From Rhodocollybia butyracea (taxonomy: Eukaryota; Basidiomycota; Agaricomycetes; Agaricales; Omphalotaceae): a DNA stretch of 20,603 nt. The translations under genes were made by a program, and so were the position numbers. Below the pieces are notes generated by a model. That model was not told the origin of the DNA. It made no database searches and saw only the letters and a list, made by a program, of their open reading frames with translations. Position 1 is the stretch's first letter, and every line of letters begins with the position of its first letter. Positions 20,406 through 20,603 of the stretch are shown here, one piece after another. Where the stretch lies: NCBI GenBank assembly GCA_015501585.1, contig JADNRY010000959.1:1-20603 (forward strand), in the 5' to 3' direction.

Positions 20406-20603
20406 TCTTGCCTTCATGAACGCTTTTCTTTCTTCTTTTGGTCAGGGCACTTTATGCAAAGGACTAATAATACCTGGATGTATTACTAAACTTCATCTAC
20501 TTACATGGATAGTATGTAGGCATTGCTAGTTCAATGATTTCTTGGATGTTTCGAAGCTTGAAGAATCAAGATGACCGAATTGTTTTTACTGGCTCTCCCA
20601 AGC
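20406..20603. other. Downstream flank of the cupredoxin-like gene
   Basis: AT-rich 3' flank with no open frame of note and no second gene start visible. The 3' UTR of the preceding gene is expected here. Confidence 0.4.

Overview
The window looks like nuclear DNA of a mushroom-forming (agaricomycete) basidiomycete. The genes carry many short GT-AG introns, mostly 48-70 nt, often with CTAAC- or CTGAC-type branch sites. The gene set is fungal: RanGAP, a PRP4 kinase, a DUF3605 protein, a secreted serine-rich cupredoxin, and a kinase-like protein of a kind familiar from Agaricomycetes. No tRNA, rRNA, CRISPR array or prokaryotic feature was seen. Gene models were built by hand, joining exons by splice signals, phase and protein sense. 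No database was searched.

Left part (1-6400) is repeat-rich and decayed. It holds a TATA-bearing, LTR-like stretch (about 360-830), a broken minus-strand gene for a membrane protein (about 1420-2460), a terminal scrap of a FAD monooxygenase gene next to it (about 2484-2620), degenerate tandem repeats (2945-3780), a non-autonomous hAT-type transposon with perfect 8-bp target duplications (3994-4659), and a larger decayed monooxygenase copy (about 5500-6400).

Middle part (6596-10788) holds an intact 12-exon minus-strand gene for a kinase-like protein. It lies between the decayed monooxygenase copy and the intact, intronless monooxygenase gene (9538-10788). All three monooxygenase copies are on the minus strand. 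The middle copy differs from the intact one largely at CpG sites, as expected if methylated cytosines in a silenced duplicate had decayed.

Right part (11173-20405) is a compact housekeeping block: a small probable mitochondrial protein with phase-0 mini-exons; RanGAP (nuclear transport); a minus-strand gene with a SAC3/GANP-like C-terminus; a DUF3605 gene diverging from it across only 75 bp; the spliceosomal kinase PRP4; and a secreted, probably GPI-anchored cupredoxin-like protein. The DUF3605 and cupredoxin genes need single-base corrections to read through, which suggests either consensus errors or recent gene damage.

The most interesting points are the kinase-like gene with its N-terminal Asn/Gly-rich motif, the CpG-decayed monooxygenase duplicates around it, the hAT mini-element, a GC-AG intron, and mini/micro-exon architectures in two small genes.
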